From: Herbiconiux solani NBRC 106740 | GTDB lineage: Bacteria; Actinomycetota; Actinomycetes; Actinomycetales; Microbacteriaceae | Assembly: GCF_001571005.1 (NCBI RefSeq) | Contig: NZ_BCST01000002.1 | Coordinates: 434,001 to 498,000, forward strand | Direction: 5' to 3' | DNA: 64,000 bases | In this document: piece by piece, positions 17,897 to 26,264 of the stretch | Layout of the letters: every line of letters begins with the position of its first letter | Numbering within the stretch: position 1 is the stretch's first letter | Program-made: the position numbers and the translations under genes | The notes under the pieces: generated by a model | Databases searched by the model: none | Seen by the model: the letters and a program-made list of their open reading frames with translations, nothing else | What the model was told of the DNA's origin: nothing

Positions 17897-18400
17897 CTAT
17901 CCGACGAGGTGCGCGAGCTTGGAGGCCGAACTCTCGTCCGCACCGGTCCACACCACGAGGGTGTCTTCCGAGCCGCCGCCGAGTGGTAATTCGTGCTGAT
18001 TCAGACGAAGCTCACCCGCCTCCGGGTGGCGGATCAGCACGGCTGCTTGCCCCGCGTGGTCGATATTCAGGGCCCATGACCGGGCGAAGACATCGCTGCG
18101 CGCAGTCAGCTCACCGACCAAGTCGAGAAAGATGTTGTCTTCCGGGTGCCGGTTCAATGATGATCGAAGTGCCGACGCAATGAGATCCGCCTTGTGCTCC
18201 CAGTCCTGCAGGTCCCGGTTCGTCTCTGCACCGAGGTAGGCGAATCGAGCGATGTTCGTCCCAGGCAAGTAGATGGGGTGGAGTGCCTGCGCCTTTCGTG
18301 TAGACCCGATCACATCGAGATGACGGTCATAAGCCATCATCGCGATCTCCGGTAGTGCATCAAGTACGTCCAACACGATCGGCCTCATGTCATGAACCAT
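17897..18400 (-). CDS. Stand-alone MmyB ligand-binding domain protein (no HTH)
   Basis: A 167-residue protein that aligns with only the C-terminal ligand domain of MmyB regulators. Visible signatures are 'VLDALPEIAMMAYDRHLDVI', 'NIARFAYLG', 'NRHPEDNIFLDLVGELTARS', 'FARSWALNID' and 'IRHPEAGELRLNQHELPL'. No DNA-binding domain is present. GGAGG six bases before ATG 18400 gives a good start, and the gene begins 24 bases after the stop of a complete MmyB regulator, so it is not simply a truncated copy cut by the start call. It may bind the same ligand or form heterodimers; both ideas are inference. Confidence 0.75.
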   Translation of the reverse strand: MVHDMRPIVLDVLDALPEIAMMAYDRHLDVIGSTRKAQALHPIYLPGTNIARFAYLGAETNRDLQDWEHKADLIASALRSSLNRHPEDNIFLDLVGELTARSDVFARSWALNIDHAGQAAVLIRHPEAGELRLNQHELPLGGGSEDTLVVWTGADESSASKLAHLVG

Positions 18401-18424
18401 CAGAACCTCCGCGCCTGGACTTCC

Positions 18425-19279
18425 TCATGCTGTCGCCTGATGGTTCCCGAAACCGGCATGCGTGTTCGTCGACGCATGGGCGACTCGGAGGGACTTGACC
18501 ATATCTGCCGCGGCGGACTCGGCTTCTGCGTGCAGCACAGTGAGAAGATGGTTCTCGTCACCGGCTGGCCTGAGGCTCTGCAACGAGAACTCGACTCGGC
18601 CGAATCCGGCGACGTCGAGGTGTAGCTCGCTTGTGTCCATCGGCGTTGCTGCGTGTGCGGCCCAGATTCGACGGAAGTCCTCATCGCGCATGGAAAGAAG
18701 CCCGATGATGTCTTGAAAGTGAAGGTCGGATGGATCGGCGTGGAACCGCAGCGCTGCAAGAGCGCGGTGTGCTGTTGTTTCCCAGTCGACGTCGGAAGCA
18801 CGCCAGTCTCGGCTGAAGATCTTCAGCACAAGACTTGTACCGAGATCGATTCCGCCGGGAAGGATCGCCTTCGCCAGCTCGTTGACGAGGACGACCGTCT
18901 GGTTCTTATCGGTCACAAATGCCGGCATCGTGGACCATTGGTCGATCATCGGCCCGAGGCTCGCCTGGATGAGGTGCTGGGACTCCGCCGCCCGTTGAAC
19001 ACCTGACTGGATTCCAATCAGCCTCGTCATGTACTGGATCGCGTTGGCGTCCAGCTTCAGAGCTCGCGCCAGGGAACGCAGTACCTGGTCGGAGGGTTGG
19101 TGTCCTCGGCCCTGTTCGATGCGTAAGTAGTACTCGGGGCTGATACCAGCGAGCTGAGCGACTTCATCGCGGCGGAGACCTTCAACACGGCGACCCGACA
19201 TACTCCGAAGCCCCACGTCTTCGGGTCGGAGGCTTGCCCGCCGCACCCTCAGATACTCTCCCAGTGGTGAGTCCACCAT
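18425..19279 (-). CDS. MmyB-type helix-turn-helix regulator
   Basis: A 284-residue XRE/MmyB regulator. The helix-turn-helix is marked by 'GLRRDEVAQLAGISPEYYLR' and 'IEQGRGHQPSDQVLRSLARA'; the ligand domain follows, with 'DRHL'-like 'VTDKNQTVVLVNELAKAI', 'FQDIIGLLSMRDEDFRRIWA' and 'LHLDVAGFGRVEF'. ATG 19279 has GAGG five bases upstream and begins at the usual distance from the helix-turn-helix; the frame is open to 19423. It is the first gene of the five-gene minus-strand regulator run and is divergent from the haloperoxidase-like gene at 19556. Confidence 0.85.
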   Translation of the reverse strand: MVDSPLGEYLRVRRASLRPEDVGLRSMSGRRVEGLRRDEVAQLAGISPEYYLRIEQGRGHQPSDQVLRSLARALKLDANAIQYMTRLIGIQSGVQRAAESQHLIQASLGPMIDQWSTMPAFVTDKNQTVVLVNELAKAILPGGIDLGTSLVLKIFSRDWRASDVDWETTAHRALAALRFHADPSDLHFQDIIGLLSMRDEDFRRIWAAHAATPMDTSELHLDVAGFGRVEFSLQSLRPAGDENHLLTVLHAEAESAAADMVKSLRVAHASTNTHAGFGNHQATA

Positions 19280-19555
19280 CCACCTCGCATTCTTCTTGCC
19301 GATCGACGCCGGAGTTCTTGTTCGGAACAACTCTGACCACCTCGCCGTTTCTCGTCCATGCAGAACACAGGCAGATACGAGCAGAAGGTGGCCAGTTGGC
19401 GCGGTCCTGGCGATTAACGGCAAACGCGTAGCGCCGCTGGACCCGCAATTAACTCCCGCTAGCTGTCCCCCTAAGGGCCACGTGCTTCGGGGGTCAGATT
19501 CCTAACGTTGTGGACGTCACAACGACTACAACGACCACACTCAGGGAGAAAGACC
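19280..19555. promoter_or_regulatory. Divergent control region, MmyB operon / haloperoxidase gene
   Basis: A 276-base gap between divergent starts. It contains a perfect inverted repeat, CGTTGTG-GACGT-CACAACG (19506-19524), 31 bases before the start at 19556, and a looser dyad with CCCCC (19467-19471) and GGGGG (19489-19493). The latter resembles the C/G-run dyad at 2850. No convincing -35/-10 pair was fixed by eye. These are the likely binding sites for one or both MmyB regulators. Confidence 0.5.
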
Positions 19556-20380
19556 ATGCCGTACTTCACTACCTCCGAGGGCATCGAGCTCTATTACACC
19601 GACAACGGTGCCGGCCAGCCGATCGTGTTCAGTCACGGATGGCCACTCTCGAGCGACGCGTGGCAGGTCGAGCTGAAGGTGTTCGCTGACGCCGGCTACC
19701 GCACCATCGCGCACGATCGTCGCGGCCACGGCCGGTCACAGAAGACCTCCACCGGCAACGACATCGATACCTACGCCCGCGACCTCGCCGAGCTGATCGA
19801 GCACCTCGACCTGCACGACCTCGTCATCTGGGGCCACTCGACCGGTGGCGGCGAAGCGGTCCGCTATGCCGCGCAGTACGCAAACGGTCGCGTCGCGAAG
19901 GTGGTCACCGCTGGAGCCATCCCACCCGTGATGCTCAAGTCGGACAAGAATCCGGGTGGGTCGCCGATCGAGGTCTTCGACGGCATCCGCGCAGGAGTGC
20001 TGAAGGACGCGTCGCAATTCTGGATCGATCTCGCCGAGGGCCCGTTCTTCGGCGCCAACCGCCCGGGTAGTTCCGTTTCCGAGGGCGCGAAGCGTGACTT
20101 CTGGCGCCAGGGTGCGCTGGTGAACCTCGCAGCGGCCTACGACTGCATCAAGGCGTTCTCGGAGACGGAGCAGTTCGACGATCTCAAGGCGCTGGACGTG
20201 CCGATCTACATCGCGCACGGCTCCGACGACCAGATCGTTCCCATCGCCGGCGCTGCCGAGCAGAGCATCAAGCTCGTGAAGTACGGCACGCTCAAGGTGT
20301 ACGAGGGTGCGCCGCACGGTATCTACGGCGACTATCAGGATGAGCTCATCAAGGATGTGCTCGCCTTCATCAAGGCGTAG
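19556..20380 (+). CDS. Alpha/beta hydrolase, non-haem chloroperoxidase-like
   Basis: A 274-residue alpha/beta hydrolase of the bacterial cofactor-free haloperoxidase group. The oxyanion region is 'FSHGWPLSSDAW', the nucleophile elbow 'WGHSTGGGEAVRY' near residue 97, the acid in 'YIAHGSDDQIVP', and the His in 'EGAPHGIYGDY' near residue 254. Members are perhydrolases/esterases in vitro; the physiological substrate is unknown. AGGGAGAAAG precedes ATG 19556. The start region carries a 7-bp inverted repeat, and the gene is divergent from the MmyB-type regulator, which is the likely controller. Confidence 0.87.
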   Translation: MPYFTTSEGIELYYTDNGAGQPIVFSHGWPLSSDAWQVELKVFADAGYRTIAHDRRGHGRSQKTSTGNDIDTYARDLAELIEHLDLHDLVIWGHSTGGGEAVRYAAQYANGRVAKVVTAGAIPPVMLKSDKNPGGSPIEVFDGIRAGVLKDASQFWIDLAEGPFFGANRPGSSVSEGAKRDFWRQGALVNLAAAYDCIKAFSETEQFDDLKALDVPIYIAHGSDDQIVPIAGAAEQSIKLVKYGTLKVYEGAPHGIYGDYQDELIKDVLAFIKA

Positions 20381-20384
20381 AGAA

Positions 20385-21332
20385 ATGCGAACACTCCGCC
20401 CCCGACCGCCGTTGAACACCTTCGGCATCGCTTTCGGGTTGACCGGGTTGGCCGGAGCGTGGACTGAGGCGGCGCGTTCACTCGCGTCGCCTCAGTTCAT
20501 CGCTGAGGCCCTGTGGGTTCTCGCCCTCCTGGTCTGGCTCGCCACAGCCGTCCTCTTCATCAGCAGGTTGCATGGATGGAATGAACTGACCGGGGACTTG
20601 AAGAACCCGGTGCTGGGTCCGTTCGCAGCGCTCATCCCGATTCCGCCGATGCTCTTGGGCGCCCACCTCGAGCCGACTCTGCCTCAAGTCGGCGTTCCTC
20701 TCGTGTGGGTCTGCGTTGTGGTGTCGGCTGTGTTCGGGTCGTGGTTCATCTCGCAGCTTCTGACAGTCTCGCGAGGGTTCGGGCCCGTTCACAGCGGCTA
20801 CTTCCTCCCGACGGTCGCAGCAGGACTGCTTACCGCGCAATCTCTGGCGGTGATCGGAGAACCGAAGCTTGCAGTCGGCGCCCTCGGCATCGGGATGCTC
20901 TTCTGGCTGTTGATCGGAGGGGCGGTGATCGCTCGACTGATCGCAGGTCCGGACTCGCTGGCAGCGTTGATGCCCACCCTCGGCATTTTCTCGGCCCCGC
21001 CCGCGGTGGCCGGTAACGCCTGGTGGATCATCAGCGGCGGCCAGGGCAGCATGATCAGCGAGCTGCTGGCCGGCGCCATGGCGGCAGTCATAGCGCCCCA
21101 TCTTTTCCTGGTCAGACGGTATGCGAAGCTGCCGTTCGCGCTTGGATTCTGGGCGCTCACCTTCACAGCGGCTGCGAGCGCTACGTTCACGCTTCGGCTG
21201 CTCTCGCTCGAGAGTGGAGCCTGGGCGGCAGTGGCCGCTTGGTGCGTACTCGCGGCCGCCACGCTGTTCATCGGCGCGATCGGCGTACGATCCCTGGCGC
21301 TCCTGAGGCAGCGACAGCCAGTCCGATCGTGA
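20385..21332 (+). CDS. TDT-family (TehA/SLAC1-like) membrane transporter
   Basis: A 315-residue protein with about ten hydrophobic segments. The opening 'NTFGIAFGLTGLAGAWTEAA' matches the first TM of the tellurite-resistance/dicarboxylate transporter (TDT) family, which includes TehA and plant SLAC1 anion channels. Transport of anions or organic acids is expected. The ATG lies 4 bases after the haloperoxidase stop, so the two are co-transcribed. The 3' end overlaps the convergent ABC permease gene by 65 bases (21268-21332). Confidence 0.75.
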   Translation: MRTLRPRPPLNTFGIAFGLTGLAGAWTEAARSLASPQFIAEALWVLALLVWLATAVLFISRLHGWNELTGDLKNPVLGPFAALIPIPPMLLGAHLEPTLPQVGVPLVWVCVVVSAVFGSWFISQLLTVSRGFGPVHSGYFLPTVAAGLLTAQSLAVIGEPKLAVGALGIGMLFWLLIGGAVIARLIAGPDSLAALMPTLGIFSAPPAVAGNAWWIISGGQGSMISELLAGAMAAVIAPHLFLVRRYAKLPFALGFWALTFTAAASATFTLRLLSLESGAWAAVAAWCVLAAATLFIGAIGVRSLALLRQRQPVRS

Positions 21333-22596
21333 GGCACAGTCCGGTCACTGCGAGCAGTGGCCGGACTTCGACGTACGCGGCGGTTTCTGGATGCGTGACG
21401 GCCAATACCCAGAACTCGGCTACGACCGTGGCGACCAGTGCGATGACGCCAACGAGGGCCGCTGTCGCAACTCCGATGACCACTTCCCAGAGGCGCTGCA
21501 GAAGCATCACCGGAGTTCCAGCACCCAGCGAGTCGAGAACCCCGGTCTCCCGTCGGCGTTGCACCGAGCGGAGCAGAAGTGAAGCTCCCCCACCGATGGC
21601 AGAGAGCAGCACGGGGCCGAAGAGCACGAGCATCGTTCCCTCTGTCGGATCGTTGCCGGTCGCCCCGCTGGCGCTCGAGGCGATAGAGGTGCCAGCGAGA
21701 AAAGTGACGGGGAGGCCGATCGCAACGGCGAACGGTGTGATCGGCGCGGCACCATCGCGGCTGCGTGTGACATCAACGCGCGCCAGCATGAACGACGTCG
21801 ACCAAACTTTCGGAACGATTGCTGTCCAGAGTCGAGCCACCGCCGCCATCGCATTGCGACCGGGCAAGCACATCAGGGCCACCAACGCAGGCCCTATGAG
21901 AAGCGGCTGCGAGCCACCCGACGAGACGGACGATGGCAGAGAAGCGAGCAGCTGGTAGAGCAGCAGAGCGAGTGCGACCGCCACGACACTTTTCACGACC
22001 AACGCGCCGCTGACCCCGGGGCTCGATGGCCTGTCGGTCGCCGCGATGCCGCTGACCAGTCGAACGGGAGGGGTATCGGCAGCTCGTCGAGCTGCCGGAA
22101 TCGCGGCCGCACCGACCAGTAGCGTCACGGCGCCGACTGCGCTCAGAACTCCCGTCGGACCGACGTGCGCGTCGAAGGCACCCAGCGCCTCGGTGAGCGT
22201 GGCTCGCGCGAAGACCGGCCCGAACCAGAGACCGAGCAGGGCCCCTGGGATAGCGCCGAAGATCCCAACGACGACTACCTGCGAGAAGACGACCACCCCA
22301 ACTTGACCGGGCAACACACCACCGATCTGCCATAGCCCGAACGTCGGCCGCCGCGCGTCGATTGTGGCGCGCGACACTGAGCCCATCACGATCACCAGCG
22401 ACACCACAGTGAATGCGATCACCGTGCCGGCGATGGCAAGGAGCGCGAGCGACGTGACGTCGGTGATCGGGAACGCCGACTCGATCAGGGTGGCGGGCAC
22501 AAGGGCGACGAAGGCGCCTGCGGCTGCTACAAACGCGGCCGCCGCCCACAGAACCCAAGAATCGCGTAAGTCCTGCAGTGCGAGCCGGGCGATCAT
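21268..22596 (-). CDS. ABC transporter permease (FtsX-like)
   Basis: A 442-residue membrane protein with about eight TM helices in two blocks, an N-terminal helix (residues 12-35) and FtsX/MacB-type cores near 45-165 and 285-435. Its start overlaps the stop of the upstream ATPase gene (ATGA at 22593-22596), as is usual for these pairs. Related systems export peptides or drugs or extract lipids and lipoproteins. Substrate is unknown. It converges with, and overlaps, the TDT transporter gene. Confidence 0.82.
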   Translation of the reverse strand: MIARLALQDLRDSWVLWAAAAFVAAAGAFVALVPATLIESAFPITDVTSLALLAIAGTVIAFTVVSLVIVMGSVSRATIDARRPTFGLWQIGGVLPGQVGVVVFSQVVVVGIFGAIPGALLGLWFGPVFARATLTEALGAFDAHVGPTGVLSAVGAVTLLVGAAAIPAARRAADTPPVRLVSGIAATDRPSSPGVSGALVVKSVVAVALALLLYQLLASLPSSVSSGGSQPLLIGPALVALMCLPGRNAMAAVARLWTAIVPKVWSTSFMLARVDVTRSRDGAAPITPFAVAIGLPVTFLAGTSIASSASGATGNDPTEGTMLVLFGPVLLSAIGGGASLLLRSVQRRRETGVLDSLGAGTPVMLLQRLWEVVIGVATAALVGVIALVATVVAEFWVLAVTHPETAAYVEVRPLLAVTGLCLTIGLAVAASGAPGIVRRSRR

Positions 22597-23312
22597 GCCG
22601 CGTGCTCCACCGCGCGGAAGACGTCACGGGCGCTCGGCCGCACCATTTCACGGTGGACGCGCCCATCGCGCATCACGAGCACGCGATCGGTCCTGGCCGC
22701 TGCTTCCGGGTCGTGAGTGACCATCACAACCGCCCGCTCATCGGTGACGGTCTGTCGCAGCAGACCAATGACCTCGGTGCCGGCAACCGCATCCAACGCC
22801 CCCGTGGGCTCGTCTGCGAAGAGCACTCGAGGCCGCGCAACCAGTGCGCGGGCTATAGCGGTTCGTTGCTGCTGACCGCCGGAGAGACTGGCGGGTCGTG
22901 CATTCCCGAACGACTCCAGCCCCACGGACTGAAGACTCGCATCGATTTCGCCGCGCGGCACGCGGCGACCTGCGAGGCGCGCTTGCATTTCGACGTTCTC
23001 CCGCACGCTGAGTGAGGGCAGCAAGTTGTAGGACTGGAACACGAAACCAACTTGATCGCGTCGCAAGCGCGCGATCTGCGAGCGGCTCAGCGATGCGATG
23101 TCGGTGCCGACGAGGCTGACTGACCCGCTTGAGACGGGTTCGAGGCCGGCCAGGCAGTAGAGCAGTGTCGACTTGCCGGAGCCGCTCGGTCCGACGACCG
23201 ACACGAATTCGCCCTCCTGGACCTCGATTGAGACATCGTGCAGGATCTCCACTGAGGGGCGCCCTCCCGCTCCTCGATAGCTCTTCCTTACGTTCTGCGC
23301 GACAACGAGCAT
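22593..23312 (-). CDS. ABC transporter ATP-binding protein (MacB/LolD type)
   Basis: A 239-residue ATPase. Walker A 'GPSGSGKSTLL', Q-loop region 'VGFVFQSYNLLPSLSV', signature 'LSGGQQQRTAIARAL', Walker B 'VLFADEPTGALD' and switch 'VMVTHDPEAA' are all intact. It powers the FtsX-like permease encoded immediately downstream. ATG 23312 follows AGGGAGCTGC. Regulation is not apparent; no histidine kinase pair is adjacent. Confidence 0.9.
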   Translation of the reverse strand: MLVVAQNVRKSYRGAGGRPSVEILHDVSIEVQEGEFVSVVGPSGSGKSTLLYCLAGLEPVSSGSVSLVGTDIASLSRSQIARLRRDQVGFVFQSYNLLPSLSVRENVEMQARLAGRRVPRGEIDASLQSVGLESFGNARPASLSGGQQQRTAIARALVARPRVLFADEPTGALDAVAGTEVIGLLRQTVTDERAVVMVTHDPEAAARTDRVLVMRDGRVHREMVRPSARDVFRAVEHAA

Positions 23313-23477
23313 GCAGCTCCCTTCGGATCACCTATTCAGCGTAGGAAGAGAGCTTCGAAAGAGGGTGACCTCACGGGGAACAGCCCCATGGGCAGCCTGT
23401 CCGTGGAAGGGCCATGACCGCCCTGTCGAGTCTGCCTACCGTTTGATCAGGCCAGCCGATCGAAGGGAGAGCCAGCC

Positions 23478-25028
23478 ATGCAAATCAATGCGGACGACCT
23501 GCTGCGCGACTTGCGCACACACGGTGTGCGTCAGGTTCACATCGCGGATGCAGAGACGAAGGCGCTCGTCCGGAACGCGGCGGGGCCGACGGCGGAGCCC
23601 GTTCCCGTCATTCTGTCGCCGGAGGGCTCGGCAGCGCCGGGCGCCGCCGCCGGGGAGTCTGCCGTGACTAGCGAGCTCGCGGCCTGTGCCGGGTGGCTGG
23701 CGAACGACGGCTTCCTTGACGGCGTCGCGAACATCATCCGCACCGACGCTGCGGTTATCGCGCTTGTACTCCTGACCGGTGCGCCCACGGACCGCGCCGC
23801 AGCCGAAAGGCTGCAGGCCCTTGCCGACGGCGGTGCGCGCTGCGAAGTCGTCCACGACGGCCTGCACCTGCCGAGCGCCATCGCGCGCGCCGCGCACTTC
23901 GCTCTCGAAGAGCGCTCTGTCGCAGTCGTCGCCTTCTCTGCCTCACAATTGGCCCGGCAAAACGCAGCCGGAACAGTCGAGCTCCCGGCGACCGCTGCAC
24001 CCGATGCTCCAAGGAGAGTTCCGCATGCGGACGACCTACACCGTACGGCGATGGCGTTGGGCGCATCCCGGAACGTGGTGCTCGTGGCGGGAGGCGGAAC
24101 GGCGGACGCCCATGATGAGGTGCTGGCTCTGGCCTGCATTCTGCAGGCACCCATAGCGCACACGCTCCGCGGTAAGGAGAACCTGGAGTGGGGAAACCCC
24201 TACGACATCGGGCTTGTAGGAGACTCAGGCCACTCAGCGGCACGCGACGCTCTTGCCCGCGCCGATACCGTCGTGCTCATCGGAACGGACTTCGCCTACC
24301 CGGGGTTCATTGCCCCGGGAACGCTCGTAATTCAGATCGATCGGGATGCCCGCCGTATTGGACGCAGCACGGCGGTGCATTTCGCGCTCTTGGGTGACGT
24401 GGGGGAAACGCTCTCAGCGCTGGCGTCCTGCCTGACGCTGCGCACCGACAAGGCGTTCATGGTCGAGTCAACGGCCCTCCGTCGGATGGAAGAGGTTTGG
24501 TTTCGCTCCGAAGCGGTCACTGCAGCATTCGACGCCGAGAATGTTGCGGCGTTGTTGAGCGAAGTCGCTAGCGCCGACGCCATTTTCGCCGTCGATGTCG
24601 GTCCGGAGTGGCATCGAGCGGTGCGGCACCTCCGCACGAACGGAAGCCGACGCCTGATCGGTTCCATGAGGCATGGCGCGCTGGCCGATGCAGTCTCGCG
24701 GGCAGGGGGCGCACAATCCGCCGACCCAGAACGCCAGGTGATCGTCCTCGCCGGCTTGCGTGGGGCGGCGCAGCTGGGCGGACAACTCACGGCTCTCGCA
24801 GCCCGCGACCTTCCGGTGAAGGCGGTGCTGCTGAACCCGTGCCCGGCCACGACCTGGCTACCCAATGGCTTGAGCGGCATCGATGTTACGAGGTTGGATC
24901 TGTTCTCAGACGCGCGTTCGGCGCTTACTCGCCTCCTCTCCTGCAAGGGCACTGCGGCGGTCGAGATTGCCCTGGGTGTCCCAAGCGCGGAACGAGCACG
25001 GCGCGATCTGAGCGGAGCGCTCCGATGA
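23478..25028 (+). CDS. PoxB-like ThDP-enzyme homologue with degraded active-site motifs
   Basis: A 516-residue protein with the three-domain order of pyruvate oxidase/dehydrogenase (PoxB). The middle domain is well kept: 'HTLRGKENLEWGNPYDIGLVG', and 'LIGTDFAYPGF' and 'VIQIDRD' near residues 225-290. The C-terminal domain keeps 'RRLIGSMRHGALADAV' and 'DPERQVIVLAG', but the GDG start of the thiamine-diphosphate motif is 'GLRGAA' and the Asn-rich metal site is 'LLNPCPATT'. The N-terminal 'ELAACAGWLANDG' replaces the usual Gly-rich loop. The frame is intact, so it may be a non-catalytic relative. It overlaps the next MFS gene (ATGA). A GGGAG box precedes the start. Confidence 0.72.
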   Translation: MQINADDLLRDLRTHGVRQVHIADAETKALVRNAAGPTAEPVPVILSPEGSAAPGAAAGESAVTSELAACAGWLANDGFLDGVANIIRTDAAVIALVLLTGAPTDRAAAERLQALADGGARCEVVHDGLHLPSAIARAAHFALEERSVAVVAFSASQLARQNAAGTVELPATAAPDAPRRVPHADDLHRTAMALGASRNVVLVAGGGTADAHDEVLALACILQAPIAHTLRGKENLEWGNPYDIGLVGDSGHSAARDALARADTVVLIGTDFAYPGFIAPGTLVIQIDRDARRIGRSTAVHFALLGDVGETLSALASCLTLRTDKAFMVESTALRRMEEVWFRSEAVTAAFDAENVAALLSEVASADAIFAVDVGPEWHRAVRHLRTNGSRRLIGSMRHGALADAVSRAGGAQSADPERQVIVLAGLRGAAQLGGQLTALAARDLPVKAVLLNPCPATTWLPNGLSGIDVTRLDLFSDARSALTRLLSCKGTAAVEIALGVPSAERARRDLSGALR

Positions 25029-26251
25029 CGAGCGAACGCTGGGGCTCGCGAGGCGAGCAGCACACGACATGGCCGCTGGCTGGGATCGTGTTCGCCTCGG
25101 TAGTGGTGGCCTGGGCGGCAGGGGCAGGCACTCCGCTGCTGTCTCTCTACCAGCGAGATTGGGGGTTCCCGCTCTGGGAGCTGACCGCTGCGTTCACTGT
25201 GTACGCAGTCACGCTGCTTCTGACCTTGCTCCTGGCAGGGTCCCTTTCCGACCACCTCGGACGGCGCCCGGTGTTGATAGGCGCCCTCATCCTGATGCTC
25301 ATCTCTAGTGCGTTGTTCTGGGTTGACGATCAGGTCGGATGGGTCATCGCGGCCCGCGCTCTCCAAGGTGTTGCGACGGGGGCAGCGACGAGCACTTTTG
25401 CGGCGGCCATCATCGAACTCAGTAGCGCCCGCCGCCGGCCGGTAATGACTGTGGTGACGAGCGTTGCCCCTGTGGCCGGCCTTGCGCTCGGCGCCCTCAC
25501 CACCGGCGTCCTGACCGACATGGTGCACGATCCCACGCGTCTTGTATTCGGCATCCTTGCCGTATGTCTTGTCATCGGCATCGTCTCCGTGGGAGCCGCA
25601 CGCGAGACATCAGCGAGAACGCCTGGAGTCCGCGAATCTCTTCGTCCTCGGCTGGTAATCCCGCGCTCAGCGCGCCGGTGGTTCCTCGGAGTAGCCCCGT
25701 TGGTTGCAGCCGGGTGGATGTTCTCCGGGCTGTTTCTCGGTTTGGCGCCGACCTTCGACCGGACCCGTTTCGGCATCGACAGCGGCGCACTCAACGGCGT
25801 GATCGTGGCACTTCAGCCCGCGTCGACCGCCCTATTCGGGTTGATCTTCACTCGGGTTAAAGCGGAGCGCTCCGCTTTTATCGGCGCGATTCTGATGGTG
25901 ATCGGGGCTGCCCTGGCCGTAACCGGCGTCGCATCGGGACAGCTACTAATCGTCGCCGTGGGGGCCGTGGCCGGAGGGGCTGGTCAGGGCGCCGGGTTCG
26001 GCGCATCGCTGCGAGTCCTCGCACCCCTCGCTGAAAGCCAGGACCGCGGTGGCTTATTCGCCGCCATCTACCTGATCGCCTACGGGAGCTACGGCCTGCC
26101 TGTCCTGGTGGCCGGGACACTCTCGGGCGTGACTGACCTCACCATCATCGTCCTCGCCTACGGGGCCGTCGTCATCGGTCTCGCAGTCTGGGCCTTTATC
26201 TCCGTCTCATTTCTTGCCCGGCGGGTCCCCGCCGAAGCGACCACCCCCTGA
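25025..26251 (+). CDS. MFS transporter
   Basis: A 408-residue twelve-TM major facilitator. Motif A is 'GSLSDHLGRRPVLIGALIL' near residue 75, and 'ARALQGVATGAATSTFAA' is the TM4 signature. Start ATG 25025 overlaps the stop of the PoxB-like gene, indicating coupled expression. The family exports drugs or sugars; nothing here fixes the substrate. A hydrolase gene follows 13 bases later, so PoxB-like, MFS, hydrolase and the 27138 gene form one unit. Confidence 0.85.
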   Translation: MTSERWGSRGEQHTTWPLAGIVFASVVVAWAAGAGTPLLSLYQRDWGFPLWELTAAFTVYAVTLLLTLLLAGSLSDHLGRRPVLIGALILMLISSALFWVDDQVGWVIAARALQGVATGAATSTFAAAIIELSSARRRPVMTVVTSVAPVAGLALGALTTGVLTDMVHDPTRLVFGILAVCLVIGIVSVGAARETSARTPGVRESLRPRLVIPRSARRWFLGVAPLVAAGWMFSGLFLGLAPTFDRTRFGIDSGALNGVIVALQPASTALFGLIFTRVKAERSAFIGAILMVIGAALAVTGVASGQLLIVAVGAVAGGAGQGAGFGASLRVLAPLAESQDRGGLFAAIYLIAYGSYGLPVLVAGTLSGVTDLTIIVLAYGAVVIGLAVWAFISVSFLARRVPAEATTP

Positions 26252-26264
26252 AAGGAAGAACACC

